Origin: Xiphias gladius
Taxonomy: Eukaryota > Chordata > Actinopteri > Istiophoriformes > Xiphiidae
Assembly (NCBI RefSeq): GCF_016859285.1
Contig: NC_053414.1
Span: 7,970,017-8,034,016 of the forward strand
Length of the DNA: 64,000 nucleotides
Reading direction: 5' to 3'
In this document: positions 12,757 through 24,655 of the stretch, in pieces
Numbering within the stretch: the stretch's first letter is position 1
Layout: the number at the start of each line of letters is the position of its first letter
The notes under the pieces: model-generated
What the model saw: only the letters and a program-made list of their open reading frames with translations
Told to the model about the DNA's origin: nothing
Database searches by the model: none
Program-made: the position numbers and the translations under genes

Positions 12757-12936
12757 GACGTGAGAGCGCAGCAGTAAATGAGGTTCGCGGTCTCAGCTCG
12801 ACGTTAAACAGAGGAGGAGGAGGAGGAGGAGGAGGGGGGGCGTTTTATCTCTGGCTCCCGCGATTAAAAAAAAAAAAAGAGAAAGAGAAAGAGAAAGAAA
12901 AATGTCCCATCGTCACCGGCCTGTGGGGCTGTAAGT

Positions 12937-12948
12937 GAAAATGAAAAT
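12937..12948 (+). promoter_or_regulatory. Second ISRE-like motif upstream of ICAM-like copy 1
   Basis: GAAAATGAAAAT also fits the GAAANNGAAA core and lies about 245 bp upstream of the same start codon. A-rich sequence makes chance matches easier than for the site at 12746. Confidence 0.35.
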
Positions 12949-15900
12949 AGCTCGCCAGGAGCGGTGTGATCGCGGGGAAATCCTGGTTCTCTCCGCGCCC
13001 CTGCTGTGGGCAGTCACCGTGAAATGAGTGTTGGCTCACGGATTTTTTTTTTCTTTTACACGCCTTCGACTCCTGGTGTGTAGGCAGATAATGAATATAC
13101 GTGTACTTCCCAAACGCTAAATAGGGGGACTTCGAGTAAACGGTTGCCGCTCGGACTCCTTCGTTCCTCTTTGCCTGCAGTGACCTGATGTAAATTCCCT
13201 AGAAATACATGTGACTTGGCGTAACTCCGACCTGAGTGGGGCGCGATCGGACACCTAACCAGAAAGACCCGCGTGGATGGGCAGGCGCCTAGGAGCCGTT
13301 TTTAATACCAGTCAGCTTCGCAGGTCAAATCAAAGTAACGAATAAATACCACAGCGAGAAAGTGCAGTGCTTCTCTGTAACAAGGTATTGGAATTACAAG
13401 TTCCTCACAATTGTACTTGAGTACAGCTGAGTCATTTTCGTCCGCTCGGGTCCAGACAATAGAGCAGAAAGTTTTACACGGTCTGGACTTTTGGTTTCGA
13501 TGGGGCGGGGGGGGGGGGGGGGTTGTTGTGGTCTGGAAGCAGCCTTCCCTTATCTCTCCCCCGAAAATCCTGTTTCCTCCCCTTCCGAACCAGGATAAGT
13601 CACACTCCAGAAAAAAAAAACAACTTTTCACATCAGGGGGGTGGAAATGTTAGTTACCTTGGTCCTGCCTCCGTATATGTGCGTCCGCTCCCTCCCTTCA
13701 TACTCCACGTATCACGTCCCAAGTTTTCCTCCTCATTTGCTCTTCGTCACTGCCTGGTTATTTTTAAGTCTGTCATTACCTCCGCTCTGAACCCCCCCCA
13801 CCCCCACCCCCCAGGAGTCCATATTGTTAACAGCCCCTCGGTGTGAGGAGAAGAGCAGCAGAGCCGCACAACCGGATCGCACGCAAGGGGCCTGTGAGGT
13901 GCGACTCCCAGCAGCCGGCGAGGGCCGCCGGGAGAAGCCGTGGTGCACTGCAGGTCAGTGATTTCAACGCATCCGCAACGACACCAGGAGCCACTTTTCT
14001 AACGCGCCCCTCTTTATGCGGGGTCAAGTTGTAACTACACTACAGGTCATGAATGCGTTGTGTGTCAGTTATAACGCATTCATATTTCAAAACTGCGGGT
14101 TGCCAGGTTGTGAGAGAGGCCTTTGATTTGACACCTCGTTTCTTATGAAATGACTGGGTGAGGGAACTGGGAACGAGGAGTCACACGCGAACAAAAATGA
14201 CACCTCTCTGGCTGAAGTCAGTGCTGAATGTACCCACTGTGAATATGCTTTATCCCTCATTGCGTTACACATCGGCCTTTCCTCGGACACTGGATGTCAC
14301 GCGCAAGCGAATGAATTCACCGTGTCGAGCGCAAAGTATCCAGAGGTTTCCAGTTCTGCACTGAAACGCAGACGCGAATCCTCGTAGTAAACGTAGAGGC
14401 CCTAAGCGTTATCATGAGGAAGTGGATCCCTGGGTGACATTTAGGTGGTTTTCATAGGAAGTATTAACAAACGCGCTTGCTCTCGAGCGAGCCGACAGCT
14501 AAATTTGTCGTTGACGTCAGCTGCAGTGTCCGTGTTGCCACAGTGTCACGTGGGCAGTGTAGTAGTCGCTGAGGTCATGTAGTTTAGTCACAAGTGCCAA
14601 ACTATTCGGAAAACTCATTCACAGGACACATTATTAGTCATCTCACCTGTTTATGCCGCGTTCCTTGTTTTCTTGGGAAAAACCTGAAAATGGGCCTTTC
14701 CTGACAGCATTTTAATCCGCAGCGCTCCCTCCACTTCTCTTTGGGGCTTTTATAAAGGAATAAACAGTGAATGACAACCTACAATGACCCACTCAGGTCT
14801 GCTTGGTTACATTCTTCTTAATTTTGTATGCATTGTGAGCATACCGAGCCCAACCTGAATACACCTCAGCAGGTCAGTCCTCATTGACGTCGCTGTGCTC
14901 TACCCGCCTGTAAAACTAATTGTTACTCTAAATCCTTTATCCTCTCTGCTGTCCACCTTCCCCATTGTTCAAAGTTTTTTTTTGTTTTAATGATTTTTTA
15001 CAGCCTCATTACATTGTGTCTCTTTTTAGATTGTTTTTTTTTTTCTTTCTTTACCTATCTATTACCAGTGTCAATTTAACTAAACTGTGATGAGTCGAAC
15101 TCTTCCCTTGCCATTTCGGGCAGATCTCTGTTCTTGTCTGTAGCACATTGTTCTCTTCATTCCTTCGCATCGCCCTGTACATTTGCATTTTTGCACAAAA
15201 AATACTGTAGTTTGCCTATTTTGTGACATGTACATTTGAAAACTTGAAATCTAGTTCTGTATTTTTTGTATATTTGAATTTATCTTTTATATTTCTTTCC
15301 TCTAATTGTCATGTTTCGCATTAGTCTTTTATTAAAAGAGCAATTCTAGACACCATGGGCAGGTGCTGGTTGCACTTTGCTTTTACCACCGGATTCACAC
15401 CTCAGATGCTCAACATAAGTCACAAATTGCTCAGCGCTTTCATATTAGAAGTTAGTTGAGGTATTGATAGCATGTCATAAGGTAACACACTTGTTTTATT
15501 CCTTAATAAAGACATCAGAAGAAAAAAAAGTTATATTTTCAGACAACGTCATAATCAGGTAACGTTTATATATTATGTTGGTCCCAGTGGTAGTCTGAAT
15601 AAAGACACTGCAGCAGAGAGTAATGCAGACCTGCTGGTTGGAAGAGAAAACCTTAAAGCTGTTCTGAGTTTTACAAATACCACAAAAAGTAGAAATAATA
15701 ATGTGAATAATGTGCTTATTGATAATAATAATGAAGGAAGCCCCAAATACTGTGAATTATACAAACGGCTATGCCTAAAAACTGTGGTGCAAGATGAAAA
15801 CGCTGTTTATTTTCTGAGTAACTCAGGGAGGAACTCATCTTTCCAATGAGAGGAAATGGACTCGGACAATTATGCTTTGATTGTAATCTCAACTCAAAGG

Positions 15901-17418
15901 GGAGATTGATTAAAATGCTCAAATTTTATTCCTATCAACTTATGGTGTACATGAACAAGAATAATGAAAATACTGTATTTAACTGAATAAAACACAAATA
16001 TGACGTATTCACGTTCTAAAAACGTAGGAAAACAATAATGGCAATGACATTACACTTACTGACTGTGTTCTTTATAATCGTTTTTGTTTGTTTAACTTAA
16101 CAGGATTTTAGAAATACTGAGATAACGGAGCTCCTCTGATATTTCCATTTTTCACTTTTATTTTCTGTATTTAGTTCACCATAAATTATTTTTATGGGTT
16201 TTTATGATTTGGCGGCCCATTTTAAAGCCACGGCAGTACCTGAAAAATCAGTGAAACCTGTGTCTCAAACTTTAAACATTACCAAAAAGTTTTATGTTTC
16301 AGGTCAAATGCAGCTGTTAGGATTCTTACCACGTCCAAAACAGTTGACACAAAGCAGGGGAGGGGAATATTTAATTCTCAAAAAATAATATCACATCAAC
16401 ATTTATTAACTGTGAGGATCTCAGTAGTTTGCCATTTGATTTTAATATCATACTAATAATGGGGAAAAAAAACCTTCAGAGACAAATCTACAGCATGGTC
16501 TGCAAAATGGTCAGAAGTAATGTAAAGAGTGAAGGAATTGTAGCAAGTGGGCTTCAGAGTTCAAAATCAGTGGCACGATCTTTTAACAGAAAACAAAAAG
16601 TGACCCGTTTGTTAGGTATTTAAATAATAAGAAAACAATAATAACATCATGAGAAACTAGTCGGCAACACAGGGACAACATCCCCGACTTTCTGATTCTT
16701 TTTATTATCTATATATAAGCTCATGAATATAGAATTTACCTTTAAACCCTCCACTACTGTCATATCAAATAAAAGGCTAAATAAAGTAGTTTCCATTATC
16801 TTTCAAGGGGTGAACTGAAAACTTTAAATGACCTTTCTCTTTCTCTTTCCAACATTCCCTTTCTCTTCTTGTAAACTGTGTAAATATTTCAATCAACATT
16901 CACACAAACAAGTTCATCATCCTGTAGCAGGGCAATACCATACTCCGGTGTTGCATCAGAGGGTTTTACCAGGCCCTGGTGTAGTTCAGCTTTTCCAGGA
17001 GAAGACATGGGTGTGAAAAATGATGCAAGTGCACATTAGCTACTGTATCTGTGTGCCCTGTCTACACTGTGATCTTGAATCAAGAATGGAGAATTCTCTA
17101 TTCTAATTAATTGCTGATGAGCATGACCATAAAAAGGGTAAAAACAAACAAACCCCCCCCCCCCCTCCCAAAAAAAAAAAAAAATAACAACTGCAATTAA
17201 AGCCACTAATTATTTTATTCTAGCATCTTTAAAATTGCTCTGAAGACAAAGGTCTTTAAAATAAAAAAATAAAAGAGATGGAGGGAAAATCCAGGTGAAA
17301 ATTGGTGCGGCCCATGTGCTGCTTTTAAGCACATTCATCGTAAGGGGCCAGTATACCGCATCAGAACTGCTTATCAAATAGAGAACACCCCCCCCCCCAA
17401 AACTATTTCTGTCACTTT

Positions 17419-17655
17419 TCATGTGCGCAACCAATGCAACACCCGGACAGTCTGGTAATATGTGCGATTATCCCAGTACTTCAACTGTGTCGCCCTCCAT
17501 GACGGCCGGCTTTTCACCCTGCCATTCAGAAAAAGTGTCAACACTTGATTTCCGACGTGGTCGGACAACACACCGTACAAACTAGTCCCGATCGAGTATG
17601 TCCCGGCCCTTGGTGTCCCCTTGGTCAGATCCATTTGGGTTTTCCGAAGCAACCG
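17419..17655 (-). CDS. Candidate terminal exon of an unidentified gene
   Basis: After an acceptor-like CAG the frame stays open for 78 codons and ends in TGA. It encodes a basic segment including GTYSIGTSLYGVLSDHVGNQ and YWDNRTYYQTVRVLHWLRT. The stretch is more GC-rich and codon-like than its AT-rich surroundings. I do not recognise the family. It could be the last exon of a gene that also uses 18938-19134, but the two do not join in phase directly, so another exon would be needed. An old pseudogene or transposon piece is an alternative. Confidence 0.35.
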   Translation of the reverse strand, partial: RLLRKTQMDLTKGTPRAGTYSIGTSLYGVLSDHVGNQVLTLFLNGRVKSRPSWRATQLKYWDNRTYYQTVRVLHWLRT

Positions 17656-18937
17656 CTGATGCCAAAATTAAGAATATTCAAATCCTACACACGGTGGCAT
17701 GAATGTTACAACATATTTTTATCCATGCTAATGCCGTGACAGTCTTAAGATGTCTTAAATTTAGATTTCGATATTCAAGGTATAAAAATGTCTTAAAAAT
17801 GTCTGGAACCCAGAGGAAGAACGTGTTTTGTCCAGCTTCCGATTTGAAGGCCGTGGCGGAAAGAAAACCAAGAACGCGGGAGGAGGCGATGCAGGCTCGG
17901 CCGTTGGGTAAATGTTAACGCAGGGATGACGTGGGCGGAAGGACAACAATTATCTTGGCCGGCTGAAAACCATCCAGCGATTCATACGAGGCGCAATGTG
18001 AATTTTTGCGTCAAAACACCCAAACTTGGGACGATGGGTCGTAAAGCACTGGAGTCTCACGTACACATTTTGGTGATCATAGGTCAGAGGCTTGTAGCGA
18101 CTGGGGTTGTCAAGTTGTCTCTACAGCGTTTATTAGATGGTAAAGGCAGAGGGACATTCTTTTCCATTGGACTGGGTCTACCGCTGTACAGTTTTATTTC
18201 GGTTAATGAGAAGGCAGTTATGTTAGCTAATGTGCACTGAATATTTCTGTTATTCAAATTCAATGAAGCTCAATAAAAGGTGTCTACTGTGGCTCAGTTT
18301 GGCAATCTCGCTTGCTCTTGTGATGGTGGTATTTTTTTCCTGTTCGAGGTATTAAAAAGGTCCTAAAAATCCTTAAATGTGTGCTTTAAAAAAATATGCA
18401 GGTACCCTGCAACATGTACTAGGATTGGCACAGCATTTGGTACAAACGTCCGCTGCTCCCGGATCACGCGTCCCAATGATTTTGGCGCTGTCCTGACTTT
18501 TCCTCTAGTGCCACCGTCGGGCCAAGATTTTAAATTGTTAACGTGGCAAACATGCTTACATATTTTATGCCGACGTTAGCTCCGCTGTGCCTCGTGGTGG
18601 CATTTCTTTCCGCTCCATACAGAAGTGTTGCAGCCTGGGTACAGCCTTGCAGAGCTGCTAGCATGCCTGTAGGCTTTCACTGATTTTTAATTGTCAGTAA
18701 AACATGGCAACTCTAACTTATCACAGAATGTTCTTATTACAGTGTGTTCTGTTTAAACATTTTCAGAAAAGCAAAAAAAACCAAAAACATTTAAACACTG
18801 CTCACTTACAGGATAGTGCCTTAGGTGGTTAAATATGAGTATTACATTGTAAAAAAAAAGAAGCATTCTTACACAGCAAGCTGCCGTCTAAGTGCATCTG
18901 GAGGACTGACTCTTGACATCAGATGTGAGCTACATAC

Positions 18938-19134
18938 CTTCGATTACATGTTGTTTTTCTGGAGACCAAAAAAAAGCTCTCAAATTCTGGGGGTATGAAC
19001 TCAGACCAGAACGGGGAGTAAAAGCATGAAACACATTCCAAACTTGTGAATCTGTGCGGTTAGCGCTGTTGATATAGTTTCTGAAGCCGAGGTTGCGGTT
19101 GTTGGCGGCAATCCGGTCGAGGTTGACTCCAAAC
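18938..19134 (-). CDS. Candidate internal exon of an unidentified gene
   Basis: A pyrimidine-rich acceptor ending in CCGTAG precedes 197 bases that stay open and end at a strong donor, GTATGT. The frame reads FGVNLDRIAANNRNLGFRNY and then INSANRTDSQVWNVFHAF onward. Two good splice sites around an open, protein-like frame support a real exon with phase 1 at its end. The family is not recognised. It lies between the two ICAM-like clusters on the same strand, so it bears on whether those are separate genes. Confidence 0.42.
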
Positions 19135-19946
19135 CTACGGACAGACAGACAGTTGACGTGGGATGCTGTCGATCAACATCTTTATATCAACGAGTGACAT
19201 CGACCGCGTTTTCTCTTTTGTTACTTGTTTCCAACTTTCGATTGGTCGGGTGTATTGGTATCGCCCACCTGTGACAGCAGCTCCTTACATCATCCATATT
19301 TACGTTACTGTTGTCAGTAAAAAAATGTGGAGCCCCGAAACTGACAAAAAGGCAGTAAGAAGGTTATCAGACGAGTCACAGATACAACTCTAAACATTAA
19401 CACAATGTACTGCAAGTTGGATATTTTTCAAATCAGTTGGTAAAAACGAGAAAAGGTTTTTGTTTACTTCCCTACCTCAAACCATTAGTTAAATTATTCA
19501 AATTTTATTTTTTAGCTCTTCAGTTTTCCTCTTCTTTTTTGGTCTTTGCGCACAGTTAATCATCTATCTATGTACTCAACACTTCCTGTTTTTCCTCACC
19601 ACATTCGTAATTTTCCTCACCCTTTGCCCTGGACATCCACACAGACTCACTCATCTCATGGGGAAAAATTGGAATGTGGTGAGGAAGAGGGAAAGTGCCG
19701 AGTTGGGGGGGGGGGGGCAGAAATAGGTTTTAAAAATTCCGCACGTGGTAAGCCCAGGGGGAAATGGCCCCATCTCGCAATATTAAGGGAAGTGATATAA
19801 AAAATAATAATAAAAACAACAACAACAACAACTGGATCGGAACAGAAATGTAATGGGTTCCCGCCTGGCCGGTGCCCCATCCCCCCCACCAAGTTTGGAG
19901 CCAAGCGCTTCAGCGCGTTTTGCCTAATCCGGCTGACGAACACACG

Positions 19947-19996
19947 AACCAACCAAATAACCAACCAACCAACCAACCAACCAACCAACCAACCAA
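19947..19996 (+). repeat. CCAA tetranucleotide microsatellite
   Basis: About ten tandem copies of CCAA, with one ATAA interruption near the left end. Confidence 0.9.
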
Positions 19997-20727
19997 CACA
20001 AACAACAGTGAAAACACCACCTCCGCGTGAGAGTGGAAGACAAACAGTAGGGTAAAATAAACGTGGTTGTCATTTATTTGATGAAATCAGGAAGGCACCA
20101 ATTATCGATTGATTCAGCTGCATTTTCGAGTCTCGGGATGACACATTTGCGGAGGTTCAGGTGGAAAGAGGGAAGAAGCGGGATAAAATCTTAGCGTTGA
20201 CAGCGCAGGGAGGGGCAAGAGGCGGGAGGGAAATCCCACACCAGTGCGACGGGGAAGTGAAAGGGGTCATTACAGGAAAGGCCTCGACAGTTTGGGAAAC
20301 AAGCGCGTCCACCGCCTTTTCCCAGAGTTAGATGAGAAGAATGATGCCGCGCTCCTATTTGACACCGTAAGGAGCAGCTCCAGTGTCAGTTTCATTAAAA
20401 AAAATTTTTTTTTAAATTCAGTTAATCCATCCGTCAGTTTTTCTGCTGTTGACCTAGGTCGCAGTGATTGATGAACTATATTGCTAATAATTATTCTTAT
20501 ACGAGGCTGACAGGTGCAGGAAAAAAATGGGATACAAATGTCAATAAAAGTCATGTACTTAAATAATTGAAAGCCTTATCGTCCCTATTGTTTTTCCCTG
20601 ATTCTTTGACAGGTGTGACCGTGAAAAAGGCAATAAATTGCATCCTGGGATTGAAAAGTGAAAGTCAGGGTTTTGGTACTTGGCTCAGTGCAACACTGAG
20701 ATGTGTCGACTTTGTTGTCAGACTCAC

Positions 20728-22264
20728 CGTGGACGGTGGCGGTGAGCTTTTGCGACACCGCCACCGGAGGGCGCTGTGGTCCTCCAGGTCCCAGTTCAAG
20801 CTCGGCCTCACACCAGTACTGGACTCCATCATCCTTTCTACTGGGGCTGATGCTCAGAGTGAAGATCTCAGTCACTGGTTTCTTGTTTGTGCTGTTCTTG
20901 TACTGTGGTTGACCCAGTGGCGTCTGCCCCCTGTAGAAGGTCACGGCGAGGTTTCCAACGGGGGCAACGCGCTGTACTTCACACTGCAGGGTGTAATGAT
21001 GGCCCTCAAACATCGGCCCAGAGTGATCAAGGAGGCCGATGGACACGCCGTCTGGAGGCTCTGTGGAGACGGGGAAGAAGAGACAAGCTGAGAGAGACAC
21101 ACAGAGGGAAGGACAATCAAATCAAGCTCGAGAGTATAGATCCCGTTAAGTGTTTTGTTCAACATCAAGGTAACTTACTGTATGCAATTACAGGCAGGAC
21201 GCTGCAGCACTGGTAATCAGAAGCATTCCTATAAAAGCACAGGGCAGATGTGTCCCACTCAGTCATTCTGTCCACCGTCCATAAAATGGTGGTTCCGTTT
21301 TTTGTAAGGACTCCCAGAGCTTTTTCCACGTCAAACACGTCGTCGCGACAGGTGGACTGGCACACGGAGCAGGTGGCGCTGGTGGGGTCGCCATGCTTCA
21401 CCACCAGCCTGGGTGGGGTGAACACGGGCTTATCTGCACAGTGTTCGTCTGTAGGGAAAGACACGAAAGGCTGTGATTTTAAACGGTTTGATGTAAAATC
21501 AGCAACCAGATACACTATTAAAGCATCTGAAGCTGTAAATCCACGGTTATGTTGTGGCAGATCAGCCACAACTTTAAAACGGGTGACTGGTTTTAATGTT
21601 GCGGCTGACTGGTGCATATACAGCTGTGTATAGTGTGTAAAAGAAACTTTTGTACATTTTAATTTTACATGATGTAGTTATGTTTTTATTTATCCAAGAC
21701 ATTTGCTTGGCTCTCATCAATTAATCAGTGAATCGATTTATTCGTTCTTTCAATTAATAACTTAGTTTCTAATTCCATAAAAAATATGCACTGACCAGGT
21801 ACTAATTGCTAACCCATTTTCCACTGCTATTTCAAAAGATAACAATAGTTATTGTTGTTATAATAGTAAAAATATTAACTACCTACTTTGTGTAGCTTTG
21901 CAGGAACAAAATTAGTGCATAAATAAAAACCAGACGGATTAATGTCCAAATGGACAATAAAATCTCCCTGTATTAAAGTACGGCTTGAATTGTAAAGTTG
22001 CTTCCTTTAGTTCTTAAGACTAAAACTCAAAGGTTGTTGTTTTTTTCCTTTTCCTGTTGTTGATGTATTTTTGGAACAACCGGTTCTGATCATCATAGTA
22101 ATAATTAACAGTCTAATTTACACAGGGAGACGCCTGATGACAATAAAAACCCCTTTTTAAGGCGGATTCAAGATGGCAAAACCACCTCACTTACCACAAC
22201 TGGAGACCTGGAAGTCGCACAGAAAACTCATCAAAGAAACCACCAGAAGGATGAAAAACATCAT
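20728..22264 (-). CDS. ICAM-like gene, copy 2: signal peptide and Ig domains 1-2 (3' end not found)
   Basis: Three exons join in phase: 22195-22264 (signal peptide, MMFFILLVVSLMSFL then CDFQVSSC), 21179-21448 (Ig 1) and 20728-21060 (Ig 2). Domain 1 is identical in protein and DNA to copy 1. Domain 2 is identical for its first two thirds and then diverges. The signal-peptide exon is clearly homologous but different. No domain 3, membrane span or tail exon was found before copy 1. If the last intron is retained, the frame runs on about 45 residues past domain 2 and stops, which would give a secreted two-domain protein. Alternatively the phase-1 donor could splice into copy 1 exons. It is thus a partial gene, a soluble form, or the 5' part of a longer gene. 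Confidence 0.78.
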
Positions 22265-22460
22265 TTTCTGTCTTAAGAGAATAACTGGGAGCAAAAAAAA
22301 AAATGGCCGAGCGCAAAACCCCAAGGTGGTCAGAAAACCAACGCACTATAGGAGTTCGCTCCCTCTGCTGAATTTTTTGTGCTGCATTGGAAAAATGTCG
22401 GCAGCGCAGCACCGTCATCAGTGGTTTTTGCGGCCGTGTCCTCAAAGTTGGCAACTTCCT

Positions 22461-22472
22461 CAAAGCGAAAGT
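22461..22472 (+). promoter_or_regulatory. ISRE-like motif upstream of ICAM-like copy 2
   Basis: CAAAGCGAAAGT differs from the GAAANNGAAA core at the first base. It lies about 200 bp upstream of the copy 2 start codon. Its position resembles the sites at copy 1, which makes it somewhat more credible than a chance match. Confidence 0.3.
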
Positions 22473-23261
22473 GAGGCATTGTGCCGTTACAGGGCCAGGG
22501 AGCCGTTTTTAGAAGCAGGTCAGGAGTGTTTATAGGCTTCCCCTCATCACACAATAGGGGTGCTACCTCCATTAGCTCTATGCTGCTCACTCTTAGCCTA
22601 ATAAAGAAAGAAAATAGATCAATTTTTATTTTGTTTAAATAAATTTCAATAGTAGCCTGCGGATTTAGTTTTGAATTTCTTTATTTTAATAACGGTTTAT
22701 TTATTTATTTAATTTTTAAGCAAACTGCCCACTTCAGAATGAGAGACAGCCATGACCCTACTAGGACAAGTATTACATGTCAACCTAAGGCCAATTCAAG
22801 GAAGGCCTGACACACAAAAAAACAAAAAACAAAACATGTCACGCATCAGCAAATCACAATGGGTTAGTACAAAACGTCCTCATTCAAATTAGAGAAAGAA
22901 TCCACAAAATACAAATCTGGTTCCACAAATAAAGGAAGCAAAATTAATTCCAAATAGCTTTCAAGTCATTGTCAGAAAAATAATGTGCCATGACGTGAGC
23001 CATCACCGATGTTCTTAGGCACACCTGTGTTTTTCCTGTTGAAGGAAATGCCCAAGTCCCTGTTAAGGACCAAAAATATGTAAATAGCATCAACATTACA
23101 GCTAGAATCAGATGACAGTAAACAAAGCAACTGAATTGAGTCACCTAGAAGCACGTAGGTCTACTGTGTATAAAAGACACGCTATTACTCTGCTGGCTTC
23201 TCCCTGACAACATTTTTTCAGGATCTTTAATAAAAGGATGTGAGATCCGATAATTCTCTTG

Positions 23262-23515
23262 ACAGTGTCGGACACATGTTATTCTCAGCATCGGCTGTGG
23301 GGGTTCGGTCCCCAGCTCCTCCGGTCCACGTGACCAAGCGTCCTCGAGCAGGACACCGAACCACAAATTGCTCCCGAGGGTCACGGCAGCTCGCTGCCAC
23401 CTGGGTGTGTGCGTGCGTGTGTGCGTGTGCGTGAGAGAGAGAGAGAGAGAGAGAGAATGGATGAATGGGAAACAAACTGTAAATTGTTTTGGATGGAGTT
23501 GTATAAATAAAGCCA
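23262..23515 (+). mobile_element. tRNA-derived-type SINE
   Basis: A B-box-like GGTTCGGTCCCC is followed by the body common in fish SINEs (GTCCTCGAGCAGGACACCGA, then CAAATTGCTCCCGAGGGTCA). A GA-rich simple repeat and an AATGGATGAATGGG tail follow. The left boundary is approximate. Confidence 0.65.
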
Positions 23516-24547
23516 TTTTTTCCCAGTCCTATCAAGGCGAAAAGAGATATTACACGATAACCATCTGCGGAGGTTCTGACTTAACTGTGTGTTTGGACGT
23601 GAGTAGTAATACTCACACTGAATCCAACATGTTATAAACGTTCTCCTCTTCACGTCTGTTGACAAGCACTGGTCCTAAAACCAGCTTGAAGAAGCGAGCA
23701 CTTTCCCGACACGGGACGCTCCCGCGCATTCTTGTCTGAATATGCACCCGAGGTGCTGAAGACCCCCAGTGTGGGTGCTGGGGCGGGAGCCCTATCATGG
23801 CCGGTTAGACCTCTGTACTGGTAGAAGGTGGGTGAGCTCTGCGCTGCTAATCAAGTGAGATCCTTGGATGTTCTACCATTGAAAATGATAAAGGTGTCAT
23901 TTCTCCCACCCTACCAGGCGCGACAAAGTTAACAGGAGACCGAGGGAGATGAAAGGCACCATCTGTAGATCATTTGTCTTTAATTTTTTTTTTTTTTGTC
24001 TACAGGATGTCAGAAAATAGTGAAAAATGTCCATCACAGTTTCCCGAAGGTCAAGATGACAACTTCAAAGTCCAAAGTACAAAGACATTCACTTTACAAT
24101 CATACAACTTCCACCTTTTTCTTTCAAAATGATTCATAATGAACAATTTGTCACTAATCACTGCAGCTCTTGTAGTAAGACCCCAATAGAAAGTAGTTCC
24201 CATGAAGTCGATGGTCCAGCATCATTTGCGTGATTTTTGAATTTTTCAAGTACCACAAACACAAACTGTATTCATTCCCATTGTAGCTTATTGTGGCAGA
24301 TAACTCAAAAAACTGAATTTAAGTAGTACACCCTTAAAGCCCAAGGTTTTTCCTGCTTGCATTAAATGGCAAGTCACACTTTGGAAACAAAAATGTAAGT
24401 TACGTGTGACTATCAAGGAAATGTGTCTGTATTTGGGTCAACCCCAGTGACATGAATGTGTACACAGCATTGTTTTTGCACCACCCTTCCTCCCTTGCCA
24501 CTAATTGTGTAAGCTTAAAGGCCAGCTACCTACTAACCACCGATATA

Positions 24548-24655
<108 letters not shown>

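Larger units (their letters stand above)
12692..20727. other. Region between the two ICAM-like clusters
   Basis: 12692-13050 is GC-rich and is the likely promoter of copy 1, with GGA-rich and GAGAAA repeats. A G-homopolymer lies at about 13507-13523, and 14600-17200 is mostly AT-rich. Exon-like minus-strand segments lie at 17419-17655 and 18938-19134 (listed separately). I found no third Ig domain or membrane exon for the upstream ICAM-like cluster here, although a small diverged exon could be missed by eye. Confidence 0.45.

Noticed and set aside
15580..15850. Plus-strand open stretch of about 90 codons, and a hydrophobic minus-strand frame over the same bases considered as a membrane exon for ICAM-like copy 2
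   Set aside because: Low-complexity AT-rich sequence. The hydrophobic minus frame lacks a convincing acceptor and any cytoplasmic-tail similarity to copy 1.
17926..18240. 104-codon plus-strand open frame
   Set aside because: No family resemblance or splice context; a CpG-rich patch gives fewer stops.
20567..21091. 174-codon plus-strand open frame
   Set aside because: Antisense to the Ig 2 exon of ICAM-like copy 2; a matching antisense frame exists at copy 1 because the DNA is duplicated.
23820..23877. Possible tRNA-like fold with 7-bp ends GGTAGAA and TTCTACC
   Set aside because: Only 58 nt between the ends, and no T-loop consensus; too short for a tRNA gene.
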